Assembly: GCF_000175215.2 (NCBI RefSeq)
Contig: NC_014816.1
Location: 865,001 to 929,000 of the forward strand
From: Asticcacaulis excentricus CB 48
GTDB taxonomy: Bacteria; Pseudomonadota; Alphaproteobacteria; Caulobacterales; Caulobacteraceae
DNA length: 64,000 bases
Direction: 5' to 3'
Shown: in pieces, positions 40,788 through 48,765 of the stretch
How positions within the stretch are numbered: position 1 is the first letter of the stretch
Layout of the letters: each line of letters opens with the position of its first letter
The notes under the pieces: generated by a model
Told to the model about the DNA's origin: nothing
Databases searched by the model: none
Seen by the model: the letters and a program-made list of their open reading frames with translations, nothing else
Position numbers and translations under genes: made by a program

Positions 40788-42341
40788 TTAAGCCACTTCC
40801 TTTTGCGTTTGCCTTTGTGTTAGGCCACCCTCTGTCAAACGGACGAAGGTGCGTTGACCCTCAGTCGCCGTCTTGGGGTAGTCCTGACGATAATGAGAAC
40901 CGCGACTCTCCCGCCTTTGCAAGGCGCATTGCGCGATCAGGCGCGCAGCGACCAGAGGTAACGCACCTTTGAACGCTGCCTCCAGCCCCGTGAGCGTTTC
41001 GAGCAGGGTTGTGAGGCCCGTTGCGTCGCGGATGACGCCAGCGTGCGCCTGCATGGCGGCGCGCAGGGTGTACAGTGCTTCAGGCGTCAGGCGAGGCGCG
41101 GGCAGTGGGCGAAGCGCTCCCTGTGTGTCCGGCGCAAACGCGCCGCGCGCCGCGACCTCGGCGGCCTTGCGACCGACGCGCTCCCCGAAGGCGGCGGCCT
41201 CCAGCAAGCTGTTGGACGCCAGACGGTTGGCCCCATGTACCCCGGTCGAGGCGCATTCACCGACGGCAAACAGGTTCGTCAGGCTGGTCTGGCCGTCTAT
41301 ATCAGTACGGATGCCGCCCATGTGATAGTGCGCCGCCGGGGCGACCGGGATGGACGCCGTGCGTGGGTCAATGCCCGCTGCTAGGCACGAAGCGAAAACG
41401 GTCGGAAATTCCTGCGGGAAGTGCTCGCCTAACGCTTCGCGGCAATCAAGGAAGGCCCCGCCCAGAGTCGTATTGGCGCGGTGCACGGCGCGGGCCACAA
41501 TATCGCGCGGGGCCAGCTCGCCGTCCGGGTGATCGTCAAAGGCAAAGCGATAGCCGTCCGTCGTGATCAGGGTCGCGCCTTCTCCGCGAAGGGCTTCGGT
41601 GGCCAGAGGAGCGGGGTCGGCCCCGACATTGATGGCCGTGGGGTGAAACTGCACGAATTCCGGATCGGCGATTTCGGCTCCGGCAAGGGCGGCCATCGCC
41701 ATGCCTTCGCCGCGCAGATTGGCCGGGTTGGTGGTCACGGCAAACAATCCGCCCGACCCGCCTGACGCCAGCACTACGACAGGGGCGAAGACCTCGCTCG
41801 TGCGACCGCCGCGTTCGACCACGGCACCAATCACTGTCTGAGCGTCGGATTTGATCAGGCCGGTGGCGACCGCGCCTTCCCAGATGTCGATATGCGGCGC
41901 GGCTTTGGCAGCGGCCACCACGGCCTCGAGAATCTTCTTGCCGGCCAGATCGCCGCCGACGCGCGCCACGCGGGCGAGGCCGTGCGCGGCTTCGCGGTTG
42001 AGCACGAACGAGCCGTCGGCGTGGTGATCGAAGGGCGCGCCGATGGCGTTCAGGCGGCGCACCACGTCCGGGCCCATACCGGTCAGGGCGTAGGTGGCGG
42101 CGGGGTCATTGATGCCCGCCCCGGCGATCAGCGTGTCGTGCGCGTGCGCTTCGGGGGAGTCCTGCGGGGACAAGGCCGCAGCGATACCACCTTGCGCCCA
42201 GGCCGAAGAACAGGCGGCGCCCAGCTCGACCGGGGCCAGCACCAGCGTCGGCTGCGGTGCGGCATTTAGCGCGACCGATAGCCCGGCCAGCCCTGCACCG
42301 ATGATCAGCGGACCGTTATGGATATAAATGTCGTTGGCCAT
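40788..42341 (-). CDS. nadB: L-aspartate oxidase
   Basis: 517 residues. FAD enzyme that oxidises aspartate to iminoaspartate, the first step to quinolinate. The dinucleotide motif LIIGAGLAGLSVALNAA is at the N-terminus; further blocks are AWAQGGIAAAL near 48, VVLASGGSGGLFAVTTNP near 205, EFVQFHPTAI near 240, the active-site region GAFLDCREALGEHFPQ near 300, MGGIRTDIDGQTSL near 350 and GANRLASNSLLEAAAFG near 375. ATG 42341 follows GGGAGG; a TTG further up is less likely. C-terminal Gln/Arg-rich tail. Confidence 0.94.
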   Translation of the reverse strand: MANDIYIHNGPLIIGAGLAGLSVALNAAPQPTLVLAPVELGAACSSAWAQGGIAAALSPQDSPEAHAHDTLIAGAGINDPAATYALTGMGPDVVRRLNAIGAPFDHHADGSFVLNREAAHGLARVARVGGDLAGKKILEAVVAAAKAAPHIDIWEGAVATGLIKSDAQTVIGAVVERGGRTSEVFAPVVVLASGGSGGLFAVTTNPANLRGEGMAMAALAGAEIADPEFVQFHPTAINVGADPAPLATEALRGEGATLITTDGYRFAFDDHPDGELAPRDIVARAVHRANTTLGGAFLDCREALGEHFPQEFPTVFASCLAAGIDPRTASIPVAPAAHYHMGGIRTDIDGQTSLTNLFAVGECASTGVHGANRLASNSLLEAAAFGERVGRKAAEVAARGAFAPDTQGALRPLPAPRLTPEALYTLRAAMQAHAGVIRDATGLTTLLETLTGLEAAFKGALPLVAARLIAQCALQRRESRGSHYRQDYPKTATEGQRTFVRLTEGGLTQRQTQKEVA

Positions 42342-42371
42342 GCTGGCCTCCCGAATATGGTCATCCAAGAT

Positions 42372-42617
42372 TTAGCTTTTGTAGGCGAGTGTCAGGTTTG
42401 TGTTCTTGCCGTTGCCGGCGCTAAGTACCTTATCGCCCGGTTTCATTTCCATTTTCATGGCTGTTCGACAGGCCGCAATGTGTGTGTAGGCGTGAGAATT
42501 TCCCAAAACACATGCATGGGTGCCTTCCGCACTGAGTTCAAAGGTCTCAACGTTTTGATCAGCCGCTTTAAGCCGAATGCGTTGAATATATTCACGGAAC
42601 TGTTGAACCGTAGGCAT
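42372..42617 (-). CDS. Uncharacterised 81-residue protein between nadA and nadB
   Basis: MPTVQQFREYIQRIRLKAAD opens an 81-residue soluble protein with an N-terminal helix, the middle CVLGNSHAYTHIAACRTAMK and a basic C-terminus. I recognise no family. GGAG lies six bases before ATG 42617; a GTG four codons earlier is possible. It sits exactly between nadA (51 bp upstream) and nadB (30 bp downstream) on the same strand, so it should be co-transcribed with NAD synthesis genes. Its codons look less GC-biased than the neighbours, which may mean recent acquisition. Two Cys and two His are spaced C-x6-H-x3-H-x3-C, which could bind metal; that is speculation. Confidence 0.7.
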   Translation of the reverse strand: MPTVQQFREYIQRIRLKAADQNVETFELSAEGTHACVLGNSHAYTHIAACRTAMKMEMKPGDKVLSAGNGKNTNLTLAYKS

Positions 42618-42668
42618 AACGGTCTCCACTTACCCCTTCTGCCTTGACGGAGAGGGTTCTGGGCTATC

Positions 42669-43784
42669 CTAACTTATCAACTCGACATCAACATGGTGGC
42701 GGGCCTTGATCATGTCGTAGCGGGCCGGGGTGGCGGTGGGCGGCATGTCGATCATGCGCTGTACCGACAGGCGTGCCTTGTCGATAATGGCCGCGTCCAC
42801 CGTTACTTCGTGCGTCATCGTCAGCAGCGAGGCATAGATGCCTTCCAGCGTGATGCGCTTCATGTGCGGACACAGATTGCACGGCCGCAGGAACTCAACG
42901 CCGTCGCCCGCATCGGCGGTGACATTATCGGCCATCGAACATTCGGTGATCAGTACAACCTGCTTCGGCTTGTTCTGCGTGACATAGTCGGCCATAGCCG
43001 TGGTCGAGCCGGTGAAATCACAGGCGGCGATGACGTCCGGCGGACATTCCGGGTGGCCCAGCACCACTGCGTTGGGGTGAGCGGCGCGCACATCGGCAAT
43101 GTCCTGCGCATTGAAGCGTTCGTGAACTTCGCACGCGCCCCTGTAGGCGATGATGCCGATATGGGTTTGACGTGCCACATTGCGGGCCAGGAATTCATCG
43201 GGGACCAGAATGACGCGGTCCACGCCCCATTCCTTCGCTGCCCATTCGACCACCTGCACCGCATTGGCCGAGGTGCAGCAGATGTCGGTTTCCGCCTTCA
43301 CATCGGCGGTGGTGTTGACATAGGAGACCACCGGCAGGCCGGGGTAGCGCTGCTTGATCAGGCGCAACTGTTCACCCGTCAGGCTGGAGGCCAGAGAACA
43401 GCCGGCGCGCAGGTCGGGGATCAGAACAGTCTTTTCCGGGGCAAGAATCTTCGAGGTTTCGGCCATGAAGTGCACGCCGCCCTGCACGATGATTTTCGCG
43501 TCGGACTTTGCAGCTTCGCGCGCGAGACCGAGCGAGTCGCCCACATAGTCGCCGACGCCGTGGAAGATGTCAGGTGTCATATAGTTGTGCGCCAGAACGA
43601 CGGCGTTCTTCTCGCGCTTGAGACGGTTGATGGCCGCGATCAGCGGGGCCTGAATCTGCCATTCGATTGCCGACACCTTGCCCTTAAGCCGCGCATAAAT
43701 TTCTGAGGTTTCCGCCTCGATGTCGGGCGTAAAGGCCAGGGCGCCAAGGGCTTCGTCCACGATCGGGTTTTTGCTATGCAGCAT
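42669..43784 (-). CDS. nadA: Quinolinate synthase A
   Basis: 371 residues. It condenses iminoaspartate and dihydroxyacetone phosphate to quinolinate and needs one [4Fe-4S] cluster. Blocks: VVLAHNYMTPDIFHGVGDYV near residue 65, VHFMAETSKILAPEKTVLIP near 110, AGCSLASSLT with the first cluster Cys near 135, ICCTSANAVQVVEW near 175, GHPECPPDVIAACDFTGST near 245 and CNLCPHMKRITLEG near 315 with the last cluster Cys. Start ATG 43784 has GAGGAG upstream; longer open frame upstream crosses the operator-like repeat. First gene of the NAD operon. Confidence 0.95.
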   Translation of the reverse strand: MLHSKNPIVDEALGALAFTPDIEAETSEIYARLKGKVSAIEWQIQAPLIAAINRLKREKNAVVLAHNYMTPDIFHGVGDYVGDSLGLAREAAKSDAKIIVQGGVHFMAETSKILAPEKTVLIPDLRAGCSLASSLTGEQLRLIKQRYPGLPVVSYVNTTADVKAETDICCTSANAVQVVEWAAKEWGVDRVILVPDEFLARNVARQTHIGIIAYRGACEVHERFNAQDIADVRAAHPNAVVLGHPECPPDVIAACDFTGSTTAMADYVTQNKPKQVVLITECSMADNVTADAGDGVEFLRPCNLCPHMKRITLEGIYASLLTMTHEVTVDAAIIDKARLSVQRMIDMPPTATPARYDMIKARHHVDVELIS

Positions 43785-43822
43785 TTTATTCGTCTCCTCG
43801 CGCCGCCGGACCGCTCCGGTGA

Positions 43823-43849
43823 CACTTATGCTCAATTTCAGCATAAGTG
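43823..43849. promoter_or_regulatory. Perfect inverted repeat upstream of nadA, candidate NAD-regulator operator
   Basis: CACTTATGCT (43823-43832) and AGCATAAGTG (43840-43849) are exact inverted repeats of 10 bp around CAATTTC, 39 bp before the nadA ATG. The size and TATGCT core recall operators of Nudix-type NAD regulators (NadQ/NrtR) described for alphaproteobacterial nad genes. The match is from memory and no regulator gene is in the window. No T-run follows, so it is not a terminator. The rest of the 43,785-44,103 gap holds the nadA and dps leaders and nothing else I can name. Confidence 0.62.
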
Positions 43850-44103
43850 GCATTAAAATACGCCTTTGGCCGCTCATTGCAAGGCCACCACGTAAAAAAA
43901 GCATCACATATTGTATCTTCAAGCAAGGGGCGGAATGCTGCGAGAGGTCTTCCGCGTCATCACCGGGCCCTGAAATCACGGTGTCCCTGAGCGATGCGCT
44001 TTCACAAAATCCGTGAAAACTGGAATTGTCGGTTAAGGGTCATTGAAACTTTATAAGGCGGTGCGCATATCGCTTAGGACGTATTTTTAAAAGGGTAAGC
44101 ATT

Positions 44104-44565
44104 ATGCCGAAAGCCACTGAAACGCCTGACACCCCCGTCTGCCTCGAACTGTCGAAGGTGCTGGCCGACAGCTATAATCTCTATCTGAAGACGCACGGCT
44201 ATCACTGGAATGTGCGTGGGCCCCAGTTCAACAGCCTGCACGCCATGTTCATGTCCCAGTACACCGAGATGTGGACGGCGCTGGATGAAATCGCCGAGCG
44301 CATCCGCGCCTTGGGCGAACTGGCCCCGATGTCGGGCGCGGCCTTTGGCAATCTTTCCTCGATCAAGGAGGGCGATGCCACCAAATCGGCCAATGAGATG
44401 CTGAGAGAACTGGCCGACGGGCACAAAACCCTGATCGCTACGCTGAAAAACGCGCTTAAGGTGGCCGAAGAGGCCAGCGATGACCCCACGGTGGACCTAC
44501 TGACTGTGCGGCTCGGCAGCCACGAAAAGCACCTCTGGATGATTTCGGCGACGCTGGAGGACTAG
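44104..44565 (+). CDS. dps: DNA-protecting ferritin-like protein Dps
   Basis: 153 residues. Dps dodecamers oxidise iron with H2O2 and coat DNA in starvation. The family signature is split as LYLKTHGYHWNVRGPQFNSL (ferroxidase His near 37) and MFMSQYTEMWTALDEIAERI (Asp and Glu near 63-67). The N-terminus is short and lacks a long Lys-rich tail. AAAAGGGTAA precedes the ATG. It has its own terminator downstream. Confidence 0.93.
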   Translation: MPKATETPDTPVCLELSKVLADSYNLYLKTHGYHWNVRGPQFNSLHAMFMSQYTEMWTALDEIAERIRALGELAPMSGAAFGNLSSIKEGDATKSANEMLRELADGHKTLIATLKNALKVAEEASDDPTVDLLTVRLGSHEKHLWMISATLED

Positions 44566-44633
44566 CGGGGGAACGGTCCTTGCACCCGTAAATGGGCGCA
44601 GAAGGTTACGTTCGTGCGAAAGAAATATCCCGT

Positions 44634-44670
44634 GCGCTCGATTTGACAGGTTCAGATCGGGCGCATTTTT
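44634..44670 (+). terminator. Probable terminator after dps
   Basis: GCGCTCGAT (44634-44642) and ATCGGGCGC (44656-44664) pair with one G-T, around a 13-nt loop, followed by ATTTTTGTT. It lies just upstream of arfB, so it could also act in that leader. Confidence 0.5.
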
Positions 44671-44683
44671 GTTATGGGGTGCT

Positions 44684-45115
44684 ATGCTGTTTATTACGCC
44701 CAAAATCTCCGTCGATGAGGCCGAACTGAGCGAGAGCTTTGTGCGCTCGTCCGGTGCGGGCGGGCAAAATGTCAACAAGGTCTCGACCGCCGTTGAGCTT
44801 CGCTTTTCGATCTGGGAAAACCAGACAATTCCCTATGAGGTCAAGCAGCGTCTGATCGTGCTGGGCGGGCGACGCGTAACGCAGGACGGTGTACTGGTTC
44901 TGTTCGTCCAGACCCACCGCACGCAAGACATGAACCGCAAAGCGGCGCGCGAACGCTTTGTCGAACTCCTGCAACGCGCGGCTGCCCCGCCACCGCCGCC
45001 GCGCATCAAGACCAAGCCGACGCAGGGAGCGGTGCGCCGTCGTCTGGTGGCCAAATCCATCCGGTCAGGCATCAAGTCCGGCCGCCAGAAACCTTTAGGC
45101 GAAGATGAAGACTGA
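44684..45115 (+). CDS. arfB: Alternative ribosome-rescue peptidyl-tRNA hydrolase ArfB
   Basis: 143 residues. ArfB releases nascent chains from ribosomes stalled without a stop codon; in Caulobacter it backs up tmRNA. The catalytic GGQ is in SSGAGGQNVNKVST near residue 26, and the C-terminal tail is long and strongly basic (RIKTKPTQGAVRRRLVAKSI, then RSGIKSGRQK), the part that enters the empty mRNA channel. This distinguishes it from full release factors. ATG 44684 has GGGGT upstream. It overlaps the GNAT gene by 11 bp. Confidence 0.93.
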   Translation: MLFITPKISVDEAELSESFVRSSGAGGQNVNKVSTAVELRFSIWENQTIPYEVKQRLIVLGGRRVTQDGVLVLFVQTHRTQDMNRKAARERFVELLQRAAAPPPPPRIKTKPTQGAVRRRLVAKSIRSGIKSGRQKPLGEDED

Positions 45116-45605
45116 GATCCGACCGGCCACCGCCGCCGATGCCGACGCCATTCTGGCACTTTATCGTGACGTCGCACGCCTCAGTGGCGGGTTAGCGCGG
45201 ACCGAAGCCGAGATCACTGCGGACTATATTACCGGCAACTTGACGGCGGCCCTCATGCGTGGGGTGTGTCTGATCGCCGAGAATGATGGACGCTGCGTTG
45301 GGGAAATCCACGCCTACGCGCCGATGCCGAAGCAGTTTGCCCACGTCCTCAGCGACCTGACGGTGGCCGTTACGCCCGCAGCGCAGGGGCAGGGGATCGG
45401 GCGTCGCCTGTTCGAGGCGTTGATTGCCCATAGCTGTCAGAAAACGCATATCCGTCGCATTGAGCTTCTGTGCCGCGAAGGTAATGAGCGCGGTATTGCC
45501 CTCTATGAAAGTCTGGGCTTTGTGCGGGAAGGGCGGCTTATAGGGCGTGTCCACTTACCTGATGGCACGCTCGAAGATGATCTGTTTTTCGGGCTTATTC
45601 TGTAA
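45105..45605 (+). CDS. GNAT-family N-acetyltransferase
   Basis: 166 residues. The acetyl-CoA pyrophosphate loop lies in VAVTPAAQGQGIGRRLFEAL near residue 85-104 (Q-x-x-G-I-G pattern), and the late strand NERGIALYESLGFVREGRL near 125-143 is typical of GNAT fold ends. The start MKTEIRPATAADADAILALY is also family-like. Acceptor unknown. It begins inside the end of arfB, so the two are coupled, and its end overlaps the convergent WecA-like gene by 11 bp. Confidence 0.87.
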   Translation: MKTEIRPATAADADAILALYRDVARLSGGLARTEAEITADYITGNLTAALMRGVCLIAENDGRCVGEIHAYAPMPKQFAHVLSDLTVAVTPAAQGQGIGRRLFEALIAHSCQKTHIRRIELLCREGNERGIALYESLGFVREGRLIGRVHLPDGTLEDDLFFGLIL

Positions 45606-46650
45606 GTGCTTTGCGTATCCTGAACCAGCCGAAGCACAGGGCGGCGACCACAAGGCACAGGGCGGCAAAGCGGAGTTCAACGCCGGTGGCAATGCCGATC
45701 AGGCGGGCACCTGTGCCAATGGCGCAGGACAGGGCGCATAAGCCCCAGACCTTCAGCGCGAGACGCCCATGATCCGGGTCACGGTGGATAAGCCATTGCT
45801 GATAAAGGTGGTCCTTATGCGCTTCAAATAGGTTACGGTGACGCTGCGCGCGCCAGAGGAGGGTCAGCAGCACATCGACCAGCAGCGGGGTCAGCAGGAA
45901 GCCGCCCAGCCAGATCGAGGCGATCTCATGCCGGCTGAGGACGAGCGCTCCGCCGGTGACCAGCGCCCCGCCGAACAGCGACCCTGCGTCGCCCTGAAAC
46001 ACGCGGTTAAGCGGCAGGTTGAACGGCAAAAGGCCGGCAAAGGCCCCGCCGGTGGCTAAAAACACCAGCAGCACACCGCCCAGCATCGAGGCGGGCTGGG
46101 AGCCAAACGCCAGCACGAACCCGGCATAGATTAAAAGGCAAACAGACTGTGTCCCGATGGCCAGTCCGTTCGACCCGTCCATGAAATTGATGGCATTGAG
46201 CCCCAGCACCAGCCATGCGGTTGCGGCGAGAACGCCCAGCGGTAACGGGACGGCCAGTGTCAGGCCGGGAGCCAGAATAAGCTGGTGCACTGGATAGAGG
46301 CTAGAAAACCCCGCGCATAGGATGATCTGAAACAGCAGGCGCGCCTTAGCGGGCAGGTCCAGCACGTCGTCAATCGCTCCGGACAGCCCGGCCAGAGCCG
46401 CAAAGCCGAACAGCCATAGGCCGGTCTGCGGCACATGGACGGATAGCTGCAAAACTCCAAAAGCGATCGCCAGCCCGCTGGCGGCGATGACGGCGAGCCC
46501 GCCGCTGGTCGGTGTCGGTGCCTTGTGAGCGCCGCGTTCGCGCGGAATGTCGACGGGCCCGCCGCGGATGGCCAGTTGAGCCAACAGCGCCGCCAGCACG
46601 GCGGCGATGGCGACCACGGACAGACAGCTGAGAGGGGATAGAAGCCACAT
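45595..46650 (-). CDS. WecA/MraY-like polyprenyl-phosphate sugar-1-phosphate transferase
   Basis: 351 residues, 10-11 hydrophobic segments. The Asp-Asp motif SGAIDDVLDLPAKARLLFQ near residue 88-106, NAINFMDGSNGLAIG near 153 and FQGDAGSLFGGALV near 213 are the catalytic cytoplasmic loops of the GT4-type family that moves GlcNAc-1-P or a related sugar phosphate onto undecaprenyl phosphate. The basic motif QRHRNLFEAHKDHLYQQWLI near 262 is the WecA/WbpL-type HIHH-like loop. It starts a lipid-linked glycan such as O-antigen and fits with the O-antigen ligase and glycosyltransferases elsewhere in the window. Confidence 0.9.
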   Translation of the reverse strand: MWLLSPLSCLSVVAIAAVLAALLAQLAIRGGPVDIPRERGAHKAPTPTSGGLAVIAASGLAIAFGVLQLSVHVPQTGLWLFGFAALAGLSGAIDDVLDLPAKARLLFQIILCAGFSSLYPVHQLILAPGLTLAVPLPLGVLAATAWLVLGLNAINFMDGSNGLAIGTQSVCLLIYAGFVLAFGSQPASMLGGVLLVFLATGGAFAGLLPFNLPLNRVFQGDAGSLFGGALVTGGALVLSRHEIASIWLGGFLLTPLLVDVLLTLLWRAQRHRNLFEAHKDHLYQQWLIHRDPDHGRLALKVWGLCALSCAIGTGARLIGIATGVELRFAALCLVVAALCFGWFRIRKALTE

Positions 46651-46660
46651 ATTTAAGCCC

Positions 46661-46776
46661 CTCTCCCTTGTGGAAGAGGGTGGCCCGCGGCGACGGGTGA
46701 AGGGGGGAAGGCGGCCGTTTGGAACAAGTCTCTCGATTACCCCCTCACCCCAACCCTCTCCCTCGAGGGAGAGGGG
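46661..46776. repeat. Pair of inverted CCCTCTCCC-type intergenic repeats
   Basis: AAGCCCCTCTCCCTT near 46657-46672 with AAGAGGGT and GGGTGAAGGGGG to 46709 forms one unit. The second, from about 46741 (CCCCCTCACCCCAACC, then CCCTCTCCCTC/GAGGGAGAGGG, 46754-46775, a perfect 11-bp dyad), is the reverse complement of the same unit. Units of this type are dispersed in many alphaproteobacterial genomes. The second dyad lies just after the aminotransferase stop and may act as its transcription end. Confidence 0.65.
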
Positions 46777-46792
46777 GCTTGGGAGTGACCCC

Positions 46793-47998
46793 TTACTTCA
46801 GCGAAGCGCAAAAGCGCTGGATACGCTCGCAGGCCTCCGTCAGCACGGCTTCCGACGTCGCATAGGAAATACGGAAGAAAGGTGACAGGCCGAAGGCTGC
46901 ACCGTGCACCACGGCCACGGTTTCCTGTTGCAGCAGTTCCGAAGCGAAATCCTCGTCGGTCTGAATGACCTTGCCCGACGGGGCGGTCTTGCCGATCAAA
47001 CCTTCAATGGACGGATAGACGTAGAATGCGCCTTCCGGGGTCGGGCAGTGGATGCCTTCGCAAGCGTTGAGACCTGCGACGACCAGATCGCGGCGCTTCT
47101 GGAACACGGCGGCGCGCTCCGGGATGAAGTCCTGCGGCCCGTTGAGTGCTTCGACGGCGGCCCACTGCGCTATCGAGCAGGGGTTGGAGGTCGATTGCGA
47201 GATGATCTTCGACATGGCCTTGATCAGCGGCTCAGGCCCGGCCGCGTATCCGATGCGCCAGCCGGTCATTGAATAGGCCTTCGACACGCCGTTCATGGTC
47301 AAGGTGCGCTCATAAAGCTCCGGGCAGACCTGCGCGATGGTGGTGTATTTGAAGCCGTCGAAGGTCAGGTGCTCGTACATGTCGTCTGTCAGGATCCACA
47401 CCTGCGGATGACGCTTCAGCACCTCGCCCAACGCCTTCAGCTCGGCTTCGGTATAGGCAGCACCCGACGGGTTGGACGGCGAGTTGAGGATCAGCCACTT
47501 GGTCTTGGGAGTAATGGCGGCTTCCAGCGTTTCGGGCTTCAGCTTGAAGCCAGTGGACATTTCACCGACGGCGAACACCGGCGTTCCGCCGGCCAGCAGC
47601 ACCATGTCCGGATAGGACACCCAGTAGGGGGCCGGGATGATCACTTCATCACCGACATTTACCGATGCCATCAAGGCGTTATAGATGACCGGCTTGCCAC
47701 CCGGCGACACCGACACCTGAGATGTCTTGTACTCCAGGCCGTTTTCGCGCTTGAACTTTTCGACGATGGCCGCTTTCAGCTCCGGGATACCATCGACGTC
47801 GGTATAGCGGGTTTCGCCGCGCTTGATCGCCTTGATGGCGGCGTCGCAGATATTTTCCGGCGTATCGAAGTCCGGTTCACCGGCACCCAGCGAGATGACT
47901 TTCTTGCCCTGACGGGCCAGTTCGCGCGCCTTGGCGGTCACGGCGAGGGTGGGGGAGGGCTTAACGCGCTTCAGCGTATCGGATTCGACGAAGGTCAT
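46793..47998 (-). CDS. aatA: Aspartate aminotransferase (class I/II PLP enzyme)
   Basis: 401 residues. It exchanges the amino group of aspartate with 2-oxoglutarate (and in many alphaproteobacteria also serves prephenate). Blocks: ISLGAGEPDFDTPENI near residue 35, LILNSPSNPSGAAYTEAEL near 168 with the Asn contacting PLP, LTDDMYEHLTFDGF near 200, the PLP lysine in NGVSKAYSMTGWRIGYAAG near 238, and the substrate Arg in FFRISYATSE near 375. The start MTFVESDTLKRVKPSPTLAV is family-typical. Monocistronic. Confidence 0.93.
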   Translation of the reverse strand: MTFVESDTLKRVKPSPTLAVTAKARELARQGKKVISLGAGEPDFDTPENICDAAIKAIKRGETRYTDVDGIPELKAAIVEKFKRENGLEYKTSQVSVSPGGKPVIYNALMASVNVGDEVIIPAPYWVSYPDMVLLAGGTPVFAVGEMSTGFKLKPETLEAAITPKTKWLILNSPSNPSGAAYTEAELKALGEVLKRHPQVWILTDDMYEHLTFDGFKYTTIAQVCPELYERTLTMNGVSKAYSMTGWRIGYAAGPEPLIKAMSKIISQSTSNPCSIAQWAAVEALNGPQDFIPERAAVFQKRRDLVVAGLNACEGIHCPTPEGAFYVYPSIEGLIGKTAPSGKVIQTDEDFASELLQQETVAVVHGAAFGLSPFFRISYATSEAVLTEACERIQRFCASLK

Positions 47999-48255
47999 GG
48001 ATGTCGCCTCTTAAGTATCTGGCTTTATGGGCGGTGGAGGTTCGCCCCTCTTTTGCGCGAAGGGCGGCGTTTGTCCAGCACTGTTGCAGGATTGTGAGAC
48101 ATTTTCGCAAAGGCGTGGCGCAGAGGTCGAAAAGATGGTTTCGTGCGGAACGAATAGCGGCGCGGGATGAGGATGACAGGGGGGGATGAAGCGGGTAGGA
48201 AGAAGTCTGGTAGGGATGATGAACGCTTCATCACACATCGCAATGGGAGGATGAT

Positions 48256-48765
48256 ATGCGTTGCCAGGTTTTGGCCGTTTCCTTTATGCTGTGTGTCTCT
48301 CTGTCCGGTTGCGCCTCGGTGCCCGTGGCCAGTCATTCGGGCGGCATATCGATGCTGCGCGACGCTCTGAACATTCCCTTGGCTGAACTGGAGACCAAGG
48401 CTACCAGCGGCGACGCCCGCGCGCAGTTTTCCACCTCTCTGGTCTATCAGTTCGGGCTAAAGGGTACGCCCGCCGACCCTTTAAAGGCCACGACGTACCG
48501 TCGCCAGGCCCTGAGCGCCAAAGGCTATACGCCCATCACGCAATATATAGCCGGGCTCAATGGCAATCCGGGCCGCACAGCCATCATCAATGTGCCGCGC
48601 TATGAGGTAACCGCAGGCGAGGCCAGAGCCGCCTATGTCTGCGCCCAGGCGGTGGCGGGTCGCGTTGCACCGGTGGTTGGCGCGGCCGCCTGCGGGACAA
48701 CGGAGGTTTATGCCGAGTTCGTGTCGGAGTGGTCTGGTGAGAAGAGCAGATGGCCCGTCGTCTAG
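48256..48765 (+). CDS. Lipoprotein with Sel1-like segment, unknown function
   Basis: 169 residues. The signal MRCQVLAVSFMLCVSLSGC ends in a lipobox (LSGC, Cys near 19). ATKATSGDARAQFSTSLVYQ-like sequence (TKATSGDARAQFSTSLVYQF near 50), followed by GTPADPLKATTYRRQALSAK, resembles one Sel1 repeat. The C-terminal part with two Cys is unassigned. GGGAGGATGAT precedes the ATG. The frame end overlaps the next gene by 16 bp, so they are an operon. Confidence 0.75.
   Translation: MRCQVLAVSFMLCVSLSGCASVPVASHSGGISMLRDALNIPLAELETKATSGDARAQFSTSLVYQFGLKGTPADPLKATTYRRQALSAKGYTPITQYIAGLNGNPGRTAIINVPRYEVTAGEARAAYVCAQAVAGRVAPVVGAAACGTTEVYAEFVSEWSGEKSRWPVV

Noticed and set aside
42693..43706. 337-residue + strand frame opposite nadA
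   Set aside because: Shadow of nadA, whose cluster cysteines and family blocks are intact on the minus strand.
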